Source: a virus. From it: a DNA stretch of 28,442 bases. The position numbers and the translations under genes were made by a program. Where the stretch lies: IMG/VR virus record IMGVR_UViG_3300042509_001946, positions 1 to 28,442 of that record; one strand, written 5' to 3'. The notes beneath the pieces were generated by a model, which saw only the letters and a list, made by a program, of their open reading frames with translations, was not told the origin of the DNA and searched no databases. Of this stretch, positions 20,721-28,046 are shown one piece after another; within the stretch, counting starts at the first letter, position 1, and every line of letters starts with the position of its first letter.

Positions 20721-21949
20721 GATACGGCTCCGTCTGCTCTGGCATCGAAGCCGCGACGGTCGCCTGGCACGGCCTCGGCTGGACGCCGTCATTCTTCAGC
20801 GAAATCGACAAATTCCCGCGCGCCGTGCTGGCCGCTCATTATCCGAAGGTTCCGCTACATGGCGACTTCACGTCGATCAAAGCAGGCGAGTACGATCCAA
20901 TCGACCTTCTGGTCGGAGGAACACCTTGCCAGTCTTTCAGTGTCGCCGGCCTCAGAGGCGGACTGGCTGACGGGCGTGGTAACCTGGCGCTTGAATATCT
21001 TAAGCTGGCTCAACGCCTTGGCCCCAAGTGGCTGGTTTGGGAGAACGTCCCCGGCGTCCTGTCGTCCAATGGAGGACGGGACTTTGGTTCCATCCTCGGG
21101 GGCCTGGTCGAACTCGGGTATGGGTTCGCCTACCGAGTGCTTGACGCTCAGTTCTTCGGAGTACCGCAGCGCCGCCGCCGTGTGTTCGTTGTCGGATATC
21201 TTGGAGACTGGCGACGTGCCGCAGCGGTTCTTTTTGAGCGCCACAGCCTGCAAGGGCATTCTCCGCCGCGCCGGGAAGCGGGGCAAAGAGCTGCCCCCAC
21301 AATTAGCGCACGCACTGAGGGCGGCGGCGGCAAAGACGCCCAAGACGCCAGATTAGTCGGCTGGCCCGCAGATGTCGCGCCTACGCTCAATGCAGCCTTT
21401 GGCGACAAGCAGGGGCTTGAAGACCAGCACGCCTTGAATGGGGGGGGGCTTTTCGTTCCATCCCAAAGGTGCGGCTTCGATGTAGCTCACGCTCTCCGCG
21501 CCGATGGCTTTGACGCCAGCGAGGATGGAACGGGCAGGGGCACGCCTCTGGTTGCCATCCCGCACGTTGACATCATGCCGACAATGCAAAACGGCGCCGA
21601 CACGCCGGCCGGCCACAATGCGCGATCAGGCGATACAAAGGACGCTTACATCGTCCCCATTGCCTTCAACGCCAGGCAAGACCCGACACACGGCCCTGTC
21701 GCTGATCCGCTTGGCACGAAAGACACCGGACACGGCTTCCTGCGCGGCTCTGCCGTCCGCCGCCTCACTCCTCGAGAATGCGAGCGCCTCCAAGGCTTCC
21801 CTGACGACTACACGCTGATCAGTCATCGCGGAAAGCCCGCCGCCGACGGCCCCCGCTACAAGGCGCTTGGGAACTCAATGGCCGTGCCCGTCATGCGCTG
21901 GATCGGTGAGCGCATCCAGATGGTCGAAGCATTGCAGGTAGCAGCATGA
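20717..21949 (+). CDS. dcm: C5-cytosine DNA methyltransferase, 410 aa
   Basis: Transfers methyl from S-adenosylmethionine to carbon 5 of cytosine. Motif I GSVCSGIEAATVAW (4-17), motif IV TPCQSFS with catalytic C71, motif VI ENVPG (109-113), motif VIII QRRRRVF (151-157), a long target-recognition region (about 170-350), motif IX RLTPRECERLQGFPDDY and motif X GNSMAVPV are all present, so the enzyme looks complete. GTG start in a GTGA overlap. A run of nine G (21440-21448) lies in the recognition region. No partner endonuclease is visible, so it is an orphan, probably for evading host restriction. Confidence 0.95.
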   Translation: MRYGSVCSGIEAATVAWHGLGWTPSFFSEIDKFPRAVLAAHYPKVPLHGDFTSIKAGEYDPIDLLVGGTPCQSFSVAGLRGGLADGRGNLALEYLKLAQRLGPKWLVWENVPGVLSSNGGRDFGSILGGLVELGYGFAYRVLDAQFFGVPQRRRRVFVVGYLGDWRRAAAVLFERHSLQGHSPPRREAGQRAAPTISARTEGGGGKDAQDARLVGWPADVAPTLNAAFGDKQGLEDQHALNGGGLFVPSQRCGFDVAHALRADGFDASEDGTGRGTPLVAIPHVDIMPTMQNGADTPAGHNARSGDTKDAYIVPIAFNARQDPTHGPVADPLGTKDTGHGFLRGSAVRRLTPRECERLQGFPDDYTLISHRGKPAADGPRYKALGNSMAVPVMRWIGERIQMVEALQVAA

Positions 21950-22065
21950 CCCCCGACGAAATCGACCGCCTCTATGAAAGCCTGAGGCTCGCCGCGCCGA
22001 TGGCTGCTGTGGGCGTGGTGATGTTCCTGGCGGTGTGGCTCTGGCCTGTGAGGAGGAAACCGTGA
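21946..22065 (+). CDS. 39-residue single-pass membrane microprotein
   Basis: ATGA overlap with the methyltransferase and GTGA overlap with the Ea22-like gene. A charged N-terminal helix (DEIDRLYESLRL) is followed by one membrane segment and a basic end carrying WLWPVRR. The same C-terminal design closes the microprotein at 9566-9655. Function unknown. Confidence 0.65.
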   Translation: MTPDEIDRLYESLRLAAPMAAVGVVMFLAVWLWPVRRKP

Positions 22066-22445
22066 GTGCAAGTGAAGTGATCGCGCGCCTGCGAGAGTTG
22101 CGAGCCAAGGCGACGAAAAGCGAATGGCTCGCAATTAAGTCCCCTCGCTACAATCACTGGAAAATTGGCGATGGTCGATCCGTCTATTTCGACGTCTGCA
22201 ACTTCATCAACATAGAGCATTTTGCCAAATGGGGCACGTCCGGCACGGCTGAAGACAATGCCAAATACACCGCCGCCGCGATGAACTCGCTTGAGAGTTT
22301 GTTGGCGTGTGCGGAGGCTTTGGCTGAAATCGCCACTTGGGATGCGACGACGGACAGTTGGTATCGCCACCATCAAATGGTGCAGGCCAAAGCCCGCTCC
22401 GCACTTCAGGCGCTTGGAAAAACAACAGGAGAAACCAATGCTTGA
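22062..22445 (+). CDS. Ea22-like phage protein, 127 aa
   Basis: GTG start with GAGGAGG upstream, overlapping the microprotein stop. The design, with VIARLRELRAKAT..EW at the N-terminus, DNAKYTAAAMNSLESLLACAEA in the middle and a C-terminal helix (AKARSALQAL), matches ead/Ea22-like early phage proteins in lambdoid genomes, whose function is not established. Length is normal for a short member. Confidence 0.68.
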   Translation: MSASEVIARLRELRAKATKSEWLAIKSPRYNHWKIGDGRSVYFDVCNFINIEHFAKWGTSGTAEDNAKYTAAAMNSLESLLACAEALAEIATWDATTDSWYRHHQMVQAKARSALQALGKTTGETNA

Positions 22446-23181
22446 TTTCACGCTACTGGAAAAACTCGGGCCGCTCAAGAATGGCGGTCACTCAGGCCCG
22501 ACTGAGGGTGCTTGCGTGATGGAGGCTGTGGCCTACGTCGCTGGCGAGAAGTGGTCCGACCATCCCGAATGCGTTTCGCCTGTCATCGGCGCTTTCCTGC
22601 GCTCGTGGAATGACGGCCTGCCGACCGATGCGGATCGTGACCGGCTCTTGAAACCGCTGATCCCGAAGATCATCAACACGCGCTCGACGCAAGCCGTCGA
22701 AGAGCAGCGCTCATATCTCGCGCTCGACTGGATGATCCGAACCTTCCTGCCCGCATGGCTTCGCCTCGCGAAGATCAACGATCACGCGGACAAAATCGAG
22801 GCGCTGGCGCCCATCGTGGACACGGCGACTGCAACCGCTGCCGCGCCCGTCGTGCGCGCCGCAAACGAAGCGGCTTCGAAAGCGGGGGCCGCTGCGAGGG
22901 ACGCTGCGAGGGCCGCTGCGTGGGACGCTGCGAGGGACGCTGCGAGGGCCGCTGCGTGGGACGCTGCGTGGGACGCTGCGTGGGCCGCTGCGGGGGCCGC
23001 TGCGAGGGCCGCTGCGGGGGCCGCTGCGTGGGACGCTGCGTGGGCCGCTGCGGGGGACGCTGCGAGGGCCGCTGCGTGGGACGCTCTCAACGCCACCCGC
23101 GACCAGTTGCAGCTATCAGCGGTGGGTCTCGTTGAGCGGATGGCAGCACTTCAGGCGCTGGCGGAAGGGGATGCCTCGTGA
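22438..23181 (+). CDS. Conserved protein with C-terminal AAW/AAR repeat helix, 247 aa
   Basis: Start at 22438 (CAGGAG upstream). The N-terminal ~110 residues (GACVMEAVAYVAGE, SDHPECVSPVIGAFLRSWND, RLLKPLIPKIINTR, then an LDWMIRTFLPAWLRLA block) match an uncharacterised domain I know from phages and actinobacteria. Residues 151-214 are sixteen four-residue units (D/A)-A-A-(R/W/G), encoded by a 12-bp tandem repeat. The last ~30 residues form a normal helix. Similar Ala-rich repeats follow this domain elsewhere, so the array is probably functional rather than accidental. Function unknown. Confidence 0.8.
   Translation: MLDFTLLEKLGPLKNGGHSGPTEGACVMEAVAYVAGEKWSDHPECVSPVIGAFLRSWNDGLPTDADRDRLLKPLIPKIINTRSTQAVEEQRSYLALDWMIRTFLPAWLRLAKINDHADKIEALAPIVDTATATAAAPVVRAANEAASKAGAAARDAARAAAWDAARDAARAAAWDAAWDAAWAAAGAAARAAAGAAAWDAAWAAAGDAARAAAWDALNATRDQLQLSAVGLVERMAALQALAEGDAS
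22888..23079 (+). repeat. 12-bp tandem repeat, 16 copies
   Basis: Sixteen in-frame units of the form G(A/C)C GCT GCG (A/T/G)GG, followed by a degraded seventeenth (23080-23091). Only two positions in the unit vary: the second base of codon 1 (Asp or Ala) and the first base of codon 4 (Arg, Trp or Gly). All other bases are identical across copies. Confidence 0.95.
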
Positions 23182-23486
23182 CTGAACTAGACCCCCGCGC
23201 GCTGGAGAAGGCCGCAAGAGCGCTTAGCGAGCTTCACATTGAGGCCAGCTTGGAGAATGGCTCCGGCTGGAGGGTGGCTGCACATCGTGGAGCCCGCGCC
23301 GCCGTCACCGCGTATCTCGACGCGATGCCCCCGCCCGTATCGCCAGAGCTTATTGCCGGGCTCAACAAGCTGGCAACGTACCTCACCGAACAGGGCGAAT
23401 ACGAAGCGGTCGATCTTATCGACACGGTCGTTGCGCGGCTGACGCCTCTCCCCGCCCCTCCAGCAGCACAGGACCCCCGCCCATGA
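23178..23486 (+). CDS. Hypothetical protein, 102 aa
   Basis: GTG start in a GTGA overlap with the repeat protein. Helical, with RALEKAARALSELHIEAS and a central HRGARAAVTAYLDAMPPP; the ALEKAARAL pattern is frequent in small phage proteins of this region. Ends in a Pro/Ala-rich tail. Function unknown. Confidence 0.66.
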   Translation: MTELDPRALEKAARALSELHIEASLENGSGWRVAAHRGARAAVTAYLDAMPPPVSPELIAGLNKLATYLTEQGEYEAVDLIDTVVARLTPLPAPPAAQDPRP

Positions 23487-23773
23487 GCACGACGAGAGCG
23501 CTTGAGCACGCAATCCAGCACGTCAAGAACGGCTCGACTATAGAGCTGACAACCGACGATGTGTTGAGCATGTGGGGGCTGGTGCGTGTTGCCCGCCTCT
23601 CCGAGCTGGAGCGGGAGAATGCGAGGATGCGCGCCGCTCTTGAGGACATCGCCAAGCAGGTTCCGGCCAAAGACATGGACGAAGACTATTACGAAGCCGC
23701 AGACTTTGAAGACGGTTACGACCGCTGCGTTTTTCAAGCCCGCGCAGCACTAGCGGGGAGCGTGGAGAAGTGA
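23483..23773 (+). CDS. Hypothetical coiled-coil protein, 96 aa
   Basis: ATGA overlap upstream. A Leu/Glu/Arg-rich helix (ARLSELERENARMRAALEDI) is followed by an acidic Tyr-rich stretch (DEDYYEAADFEDGYD). It is the last gene of the rightward module; its stop is two bases from the stop of a convergent gene and no terminator is seen. Function unknown. Confidence 0.65.
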   Translation: MSTTRALEHAIQHVKNGSTIELTTDDVLSMWGLVRVARLSELERENARMRAALEDIAKQVPAKDMDEDYYEAADFEDGYDRCVFQARAALAGSVEK

Positions 23774-23775
23774 GC

Positions 23776-23868
23776 CTACAACCTCTCCAGCACCACAGCG
23801 AACCAGACCAGCGCGCTTGCGCTCGAGATGACCAGCAACAGCGTCTTGAGGAACGGCAGGTATCTCAC
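23776..23868 (-). CDS. 30-residue single-pass membrane microprotein
   Basis: GTG start in a GTGA overlap with the upstream gene. Short basic N-terminus (MRYLPFLK) followed by a hydrophobic helix to the C-terminus (ending VVLERL). It closes the leftward lysis module. Could be a small lysis modulator; no motif supports this beyond location. Confidence 0.5.
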   Translation of the reverse strand: MRYLPFLKTLLLVISSASALVWFAVVLERL

Positions 23869-24086
23869 CGGCGCACGTGAATTTTGACGCTCTGCTCCGG
23901 ATACCAGCGCGAGCCAGCTTCGACGAGGCATTGCCCATCCCGGTAGGTCACACGCAGGCCACTATCAGCCCAGCGCGCCGCGCAGTCTTGCGCATGGCCC
24001 TCGACAAACACCCACGCGCCAACAGCCCCGGCGACACACAGCGCGACAGCGCCGAGCATCGCCGGGTTTGTTACACGTACCTGCAA
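23865..24086 (-). CDS. Predicted secreted or anchored small protein, 73 aa
   Basis: A hydrophobic segment (MLGAVALCVAGAVGAWVFVEG) precedes a hydrophilic domain with two cysteines and RVTYRDGQCLVEAGSRWYPE. Start is uncertain: TTG at 24086, two bases after the upstream stop (chosen), ATG 24059, or ATG 24140 with a 52-base overlap. It is probably anchored by its N-terminus with the domain outside the cytoplasm. Located after the spanin genes; an accessory envelope role is inferred. Confidence 0.6.
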   Translation of the reverse strand: MQVRVTNPAMLGAVALCVAGAVGAWVFVEGHAQDCAARWADSGLRVTYRDGQCLVEAGSRWYPEQSVKIHVRR

Positions 24087-24088
24087 GG

Positions 24089-24325
24089 TTAGCTGAACTT
24101 CGGACGCAAGGCCCAGAGCATGTGCCAGACGATCAGCCACACCGCATACAGCGCGAGGCCGTCAAGGATGGTGTCCAGCCCGATGGATTTGTCATCAAAC
24201 GGGTTCAAGCCGATCAGGCGAAGGCCGATCAGCCAGGTTGCGAGCGCGACGTAGAAGAACCGGCGAACATTCATCCAGTTCACGGCGCCCCCCTTGCTTG
24301 TGATTTCCAGCCCGAGAATGTTCAC
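24089..24325 (-). CDS. Two-pass membrane protein of the lysis module, 78 aa
   Basis: GTG start at 24325 with TAGGAG eight bases upstream, overlapping the stop of the outer spanin-like gene; a frame to 24361 lacks such a site. Two hydrophobic helices lie at about residues 22-38 and 54-74, with a short acidic loop (NPFDDKS). Size and topology would fit a holin or antiholin, but no family is recognised, so this is a candidate only. Confidence 0.62.
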   Translation of the reverse strand: MNILGLEITSKGGAVNWMNVRRFFYVALATWLIGLRLIGLNPFDDKSIGLDTILDGLALYAVWLIVWHMLWALRPKFS

Positions 24326-24335
24326 GTCAAGTCTC

Positions 24336-24611
24336 CTATGTTTTGCAAATGGCGGCATCAAACGCCGGAGGCCGCTTCTCCGGACAAGCGCAGAAGATCG
24401 CGTTGTTGTGGTCCCCGATTGCCTCGGCAGTCTGGAGCGTCAGCACGTCGCCGCGCGAAATCAGGATTGGCGTCCCCGTGGTGCAGAGCGCCTCTTTCCA
24501 GATCGCCCCGCTAGTCGCGGAAATGATATTCGGGGAGGCTTTTGGTTCCGTCTGGCAGCTCGACAACAGCGGTATGGCTGCGCACAGCGTCAGCCTCGCG
24601 AACGACTTCAT
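24336..24611 (-). CDS. Outer-membrane lipoprotein, o-spanin-like (Rz1), 91 aa
   Basis: The N-terminus MKSFARLTLCAAIPLLSSCQ is a lipoprotein signal with Cys19 as the lipid-bearing residue. The mature part is short and carries three more cysteines. The first 101 bases overlap the inner-membrane partner gene in another frame, the classical Rz/Rz1-type nesting. It is longer and less Pro-rich than lambda Rz1, so the spanin assignment rests on signal, overlap and position after the lysozyme. Confidence 0.72.
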   Translation of the reverse strand: MKSFARLTLCAAIPLLSSCQTEPKASPNIISATSGAIWKEALCTTGTPILISRGDVLTLQTAEAIGDHNNAIFCACPEKRPPAFDAAICKT

Positions 24612-24813
24612 TTGTGTTTTCCGTGATCTGGGTGAGGACTTCTGACTCTACCTGCGCGGCTTCGATGTCGCGCGCGTCGTTCACTTCCCTGCGGATGCGC
24701 TTGTCGTGCTGCGACAGCAGGAACTTGCCGGTTAGCGCCATCATGAACAGCGCGCCGCACCACATAAGCGCAGTGCGCGCCCATTGTGGCAGGCCCATCC
24801 ACAGCGCCATCAT
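24511..24813 (-). CDS. Inner-membrane spanin-like protein (Rz), 100 aa
   Basis: One N-terminal membrane segment (residues about 11-34) followed by a charged periplasmic helix (DKRIRREVNDARDIEAAQVE) and a short C-terminal end. This fits an inner-membrane spanin, which bridges the periplasm with the lipoprotein to fuse both membranes in the last step of lysis. ATGA overlap with the lysozyme gene. It is rather shorter than lambda Rz (153). Confidence 0.72.
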   Translation of the reverse strand: MMALWMGLPQWARTALMWCGALFMMALTGKFLLSQHDKRIRREVNDARDIEAAQVESEVLTQITENTNEVVREADAVRSHTAVVELPDGTKSLPEYHFRD

Positions 24814-25976
24814 TTGAGAGGCCGTGTCGCTTTGCGTTCGCCCCAGTGCTGCACGGCTTCCCCGATCACCATGACCATGAAGCCTGAGAACATCTCCATC
24901 ACGAGCGGATCAGAAACAGCCCCAAGAACCGCGTTGCTGCCAGTTTTGAGCATCCACACACGGCCCGCCACAACCAGGAGAAGGCCCCAAAATCGGCGGG
25001 AGTAGATCATCGACTTGGCAGATGATGACCACTCCTCCGACTTTCTCGCAGCGTCTACAGCGCCGGTCTGTTGGCCGATGGGAACGGGCGGATCTGGCAA
25101 ACGTGGCGGCGGCGCAGGCTTAACCGGCGGCGGTGGCGGCTGGGGAGCCGGGACCACCACCGCCGGCCCTGCGACAGCGGGACCACTCGGCTGCACAGGA
25201 ATGGGCGCAGATACCAGCGGAGGGGGGTTGGGCTGGGGGGCTTCCTTCTCCGCTGGCTCCGCATCGCCCTCCGCCTCAATCACAGAGGTCGGGGGTTCAG
25301 CCTTTTTCGCGATCACTTCGGACCACTGTTTCTTGAGAATGTGAGACGTGTCGGGCGGCTTCGACGTATCGAGCCGCGCACGCATGAGGGTGTCTTCCAG
25401 AGACGTGCTTTCGTTCGGGTCGATCTTGCCAGCGTCATCGACAGATAGCTGGACCACGCTGATCGAACAGGCGTTTTCCCACGGGAGGTCGCAGAACAGG
25501 CACGCCTCAGCCAGCCTTCGCCGGTAGAGGCCCTTGAGCGGCTTGCCACCTGCGCGGCAGTTGCGCGGGAACTGCAACAGCGCCGAGCCGTAGCTGCCTG
25601 GCGTCATCACCTTGCCCGCGTCTGTCACGCCGCCATTAAGGCAAGCCTTCATCGATTTTGGGATGTAGCCTAGATTGAAGACGAGACTTGCAAGCGCATC
25701 GAATTCGCCCTGCGTCAGCGGCACTGTGATCTGATCCCGCACAATCTGCGCGTGTCGTGCCACGTCTTCGTCAAGCAGTGCGTCGGCTTCAGCGAGCGTG
25801 ATGCGCTTGCCGACAACCGCGACCGGCCCGGTCCTGCCGTATCCGATGGTCGGGATGCCGATAGGGTCGAGGTAGCCGGTAAGGCTCAACCCCTCGAAGT
25901 GCCGGATAAGGTCTAGCGCGGCCTTCGACGGGTACAGCTCACTCGGCGGCCTTCGGCGTAGTATCTCGATTGCCAT
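24810..25976 (-). CDS. GH24 lysozyme (endolysin) with Pro-rich linker and hydrophobic C-terminus, 388 aa
   Basis: Cleaves peptidoglycan. The catalytic triad follows the GH24 E-8-D-5-T spacing exactly: E28 in IRHFEGLS, D37 in YLDP and T43 in PTIGYG. The muramidase spans residues 17-160. A Pro/Ala-rich linker (about 230-300) follows, then two hydrophobic stretches (about 330-350 and 355-375). The start is ATG 25976 because GGAGG lies six bases before it; ATG 25982 touches that site directly. The gene overlaps the end of the membrane-protein gene by 38 bases. No signal peptide is visible, so export of the enzyme domain would rely on a holin or on the C-terminal part. Confidence 0.92.
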   Translation of the reverse strand: MAIEILRRRPPSELYPSKAALDLIRHFEGLSLTGYLDPIGIPTIGYGRTGPVAVVGKRITLAEADALLDEDVARHAQIVRDQITVPLTQGEFDALASLVFNLGYIPKSMKACLNGGVTDAGKVMTPGSYGSALLQFPRNCRAGGKPLKGLYRRRLAEACLFCDLPWENACSISVVQLSVDDAGKIDPNESTSLEDTLMRARLDTSKPPDTSHILKKQWSEVIAKKAEPPTSVIEAEGDAEPAEKEAPQPNPPPLVSAPIPVQPSGPAVAGPAVVVPAPQPPPPPVKPAPPPRLPDPPVPIGQQTGAVDAARKSEEWSSSAKSMIYSRRFWGLLLVVAGRVWMLKTGSNAVLGAVSDPLVMEMFSGFMVMVIGEAVQHWGERKATRPLK

Positions 25977-26949
25977 TGTCATCCTCCGAGAGATCGGCTT
26001 TGGTTTCGGTTCGCGCCTTGCGCATGTCTTCGATCAGGCGGCGGCGCGATGTGGTGCGACCGCCCTTGGCTCCGTTTTCCTGCGCTTCCTTGCGCTTGCT
26101 CATACCCATCTGGACCGCAAGCAAGGCCTGCGCGCCGACAGATCCGCACGCCTCGAGCAGGATCACCCAGAACAGCGCGAACATGTCCCGGAAGGTCACG
26201 CCATCGAAGCCGGGGAAATAGCGCGCGGGAGCCTGGAACACCGCAGGCAGGGCCGGATCGCCTACAGCGGCCTCCGTGGCCTGCTGACGCGCGCCTAGCC
26301 TGTCGGTTTCGGCTTTGGTGATCACTTCATCCTGCGCCGCAAGCTTGATGCGTGCGTCGTCTTCATAAGCTGCAATCTGCGCTTCGAATGCGGTCAGGTT
26401 GTCATTGCCGCCAATGCCGTCAGACAGCACGAGCCGCATGCTTTCCCGGGCGCCCGCAACCAGCCTGTCACGGTCGGCGCGAATTGCTTCCTTCTCGCCA
26501 GTTGCGCGGGCAATGATCGTGTCGGCGCTTTCCGTTGATGCCGTCTCGGTCTGCGTGATGGCCTCGCCTTTGCGGTAGTGATAGTCATTGCCCTCGGTCA
26601 CGAAGCCCAGCGCCGCGACACCGCAAGCCACAAGCCCCATCACCCAGATGAAGCGCAGCGTGCGGCCGGCAGCGGGGTTCAGCTTGTTGGTCTTCATCCA
26701 GACGATTGCCAGACCGCCGAAGATGACGAACGTCCTGAAGACGATCCCCGCAGCCATGAAGCTGGCTTCCATGCCGGGCGGCGCGAGGCTGGAGTAGAAC
26801 TGGCTGTCCCAGACGTAGAGCGTCAGGCACGCCACCACGACAGCGGCCCAGAGCGCCGAGAACGTCACGAAGGACACGGTGAACGCGGGAGCGTGATCCC
26901 TGACCCAGCGGCCAGCAGACGCCCACTCTGCTTTTGTGGGGGCTCTCAA
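25939..26949 (-). CDS. Large membrane protein with coiled-coil middle, 336 aa
   Basis: Start TTG at 26949 in a TTGA overlap, preceded by AAGGGGTGG. Membrane segments lie at about residues 22-46, 62-85 and 98-117, followed by a charged coiled-coil region (about 125-240), a further hydrophobic stretch (about 255-282, FALFWVILLEACGSVGAQAL) and a Lys/Arg-rich tail. It belongs to the lysis or envelope part of the module, but I do not recognise the family. A channel-like or injection-related function is possible and unproven. Confidence 0.72.
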   Translation of the reverse strand: MRAPTKAEWASAGRWVRDHAPAFTVSFVTFSALWAAVVVACLTLYVWDSQFYSSLAPPGMEASFMAAGIVFRTFVIFGGLAIVWMKTNKLNPAAGRTLRFIWVMGLVACGVAALGFVTEGNDYHYRKGEAITQTETASTESADTIIARATGEKEAIRADRDRLVAGARESMRLVLSDGIGGNDNLTAFEAQIAAYEDDARIKLAAQDEVITKAETDRLGARQQATEAAVGDPALPAVFQAPARYFPGFDGVTFRDMFALFWVILLEACGSVGAQALLAVQMGMSKRKEAQENGAKGGRTTSRRRLIEDMRKARTETKADLSEDDNGNRDTTPKAAE

Positions 26950-27353
26950 CGCCCCACCCCTTGAAACTCGGCCCAGCGTTCCAGGCCAAGCTGCATCACC
27001 GCGAAGCAACCCACGGCCATCAGCGCCCAGCCAAAAGCGGGAATTCGTGACCAGCCGTTGATTTTCTGGCTGTCCTGCACCTGCGCGACTTCACGCTTGT
27101 GGACTGACAAGTCGGTGCGCAAATGCTCGATTGTCTCAATCAGCTTCTGAAGGCTGTGCCGGACTTCCTGACTATCGGATTGGAGAGAGGCCAGCTTCAC
27201 CCTCATTTCGGATTCAAGGGCTGTGACCTTCGCAGCTACTTGCTCCACGTCTTCTCCGTTAGCCTTGCGTTTCCGCAGTTGTTCGAAGTCCTCCGCAACC
27301 TCACGCAATTCACGCTTGAGCGCCTTGAAGCGCTCGTTGAAGTCGTCATCCAT
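26946..27353 (-). CDS. Coiled-coil plus single membrane segment protein, 135 aa
   Basis: Residues 5-95 form a long coiled coil rich in Lys, Glu and Arg; one membrane helix lies at about 106-124 near the C-terminus. This order, long helix then C-terminal anchor, is found in phage lysis-associated proteins such as XhlA-like ones, but those are shorter. AAAGG lies upstream of the ATG. A holin partner or virion-membrane adaptor role is inferred. Confidence 0.72.
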   Translation of the reverse strand: MDDDFNERFKALKRELREVAEDFEQLRKRKANGEDVEQVAAKVTALESEMRVKLASLQSDSQEVRHSLQKLIETIEHLRTDLSVHKREVAQVQDSQKINGWSRIPAFGWALMAVGCFAVMQLGLERWAEFQGVGR

Positions 27354-27379
27354 TGTTCCCAGCCTTTCAGTTTAGGGCG

Positions 27380-28036
27380 TCAGGCTTCCAGCCAGCGCCC
27401 CAGCGTCTGCCTTCGCTCGAGGTCTTGCAGTTCCGCTTGCTCGCCAGCCGTGAGGCCGACAGAGCCGTCCTCGTTGACCTTGATTTCCGGGGCGATGAGG
27501 TAGTGGCGCAGCTCACGAAGCCGCTGCGAGAGACGCGCCTTGGCATCGTCCAGCGTCTCGTCTGCAAGCATCAGGTCTGCGAAATGGTGTTCGGGCTCTG
27601 GTTCGGGCGTCGGCTCCGGAACAGGCGCCGCAGCTACCTTGAGACGCTCTAGGACTAGGTCAATCGCCTCGTTGATCAGGTCCGCGCGTTCCATGTCGCG
27701 GGCGATCTGACGGGCAAGCGCACGCTCTGCGAGTTCTTCTGCGGTCGGTCCCGGTGGCGGGGGCTCTGGCTCCTTGCGGGGCCGTTCGCGGTAGAGCGCT
27801 GGCAGGTCAGGACGCAGCGAGATAGCCAGCTTCCAGCCGGGAGGGACTGAGCCAATCGTGATCGGCGTCCCAGCGTGGAGGCGTTGCAGCTCTGTCCTGT
27901 AGTCCTTTGCCCTGACGCTTGGATCAGGCGAGGCACACCAGAACACAACCGGATGCGGCGTGGTCAACTCCACATCGCCCGAAGGCAGATCCACAAGCGT
28001 CTCGTCTTCAGTGGCGGAGATTTCCAGCGTTGTCAT
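27380..28036 (-). CDS. Hypothetical virion protein, 218 aa
   Basis: Beta-rich N-terminal part (about 1-85) with TPHPVVFWCAS and AGTPITIGSVPPGWKLAISL, then a Pro/Glu spacer (RPRKEPEPPPPGPTAEE), a helical stretch, a second Pro/Glu spacer near 140-150 and a helical C-terminus. TAAGGA, part of the upstream stop, serves as ribosome binding site. Two linkers separate three modules, the style of fibre-associated or baseplate proteins. No family recognised. Confidence 0.68.
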   Translation of the reverse strand: MTTLEISATEDETLVDLPSGDVELTTPHPVVFWCASPDPSVRAKDYRTELQRLHAGTPITIGSVPPGWKLAISLRPDLPALYRERPRKEPEPPPPGPTAEELAERALARQIARDMERADLINEAIDLVLERLKVAAAPVPEPTPEPEPEHHFADLMLADETLDDAKARLSQRLRELRHYLIAPEIKVNEDGSVGLTAGEQAELQDLERRQTLGRWLEA

Positions 28037-28046
28037 GCAATGTTCC

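Noticed and set aside
22888-23079. Regular repeats considered as a CRISPR array
   Set aside because: Units are contiguous 12-mers without spacers and stay in frame inside a coding sequence.
22888-23079. Restricted variation considered as a diversity-generating retroelement target
   Set aside because: No reverse transcriptase, template repeat or adenine-biased pattern was seen nearby.
22755-23135. Cys/Gly/Arg-rich frame across the repeat array
   Set aside because: Alternate-frame reading of the 12-bp repeat; its regular CVGRCEGR pattern follows automatically from the DNA repeat.
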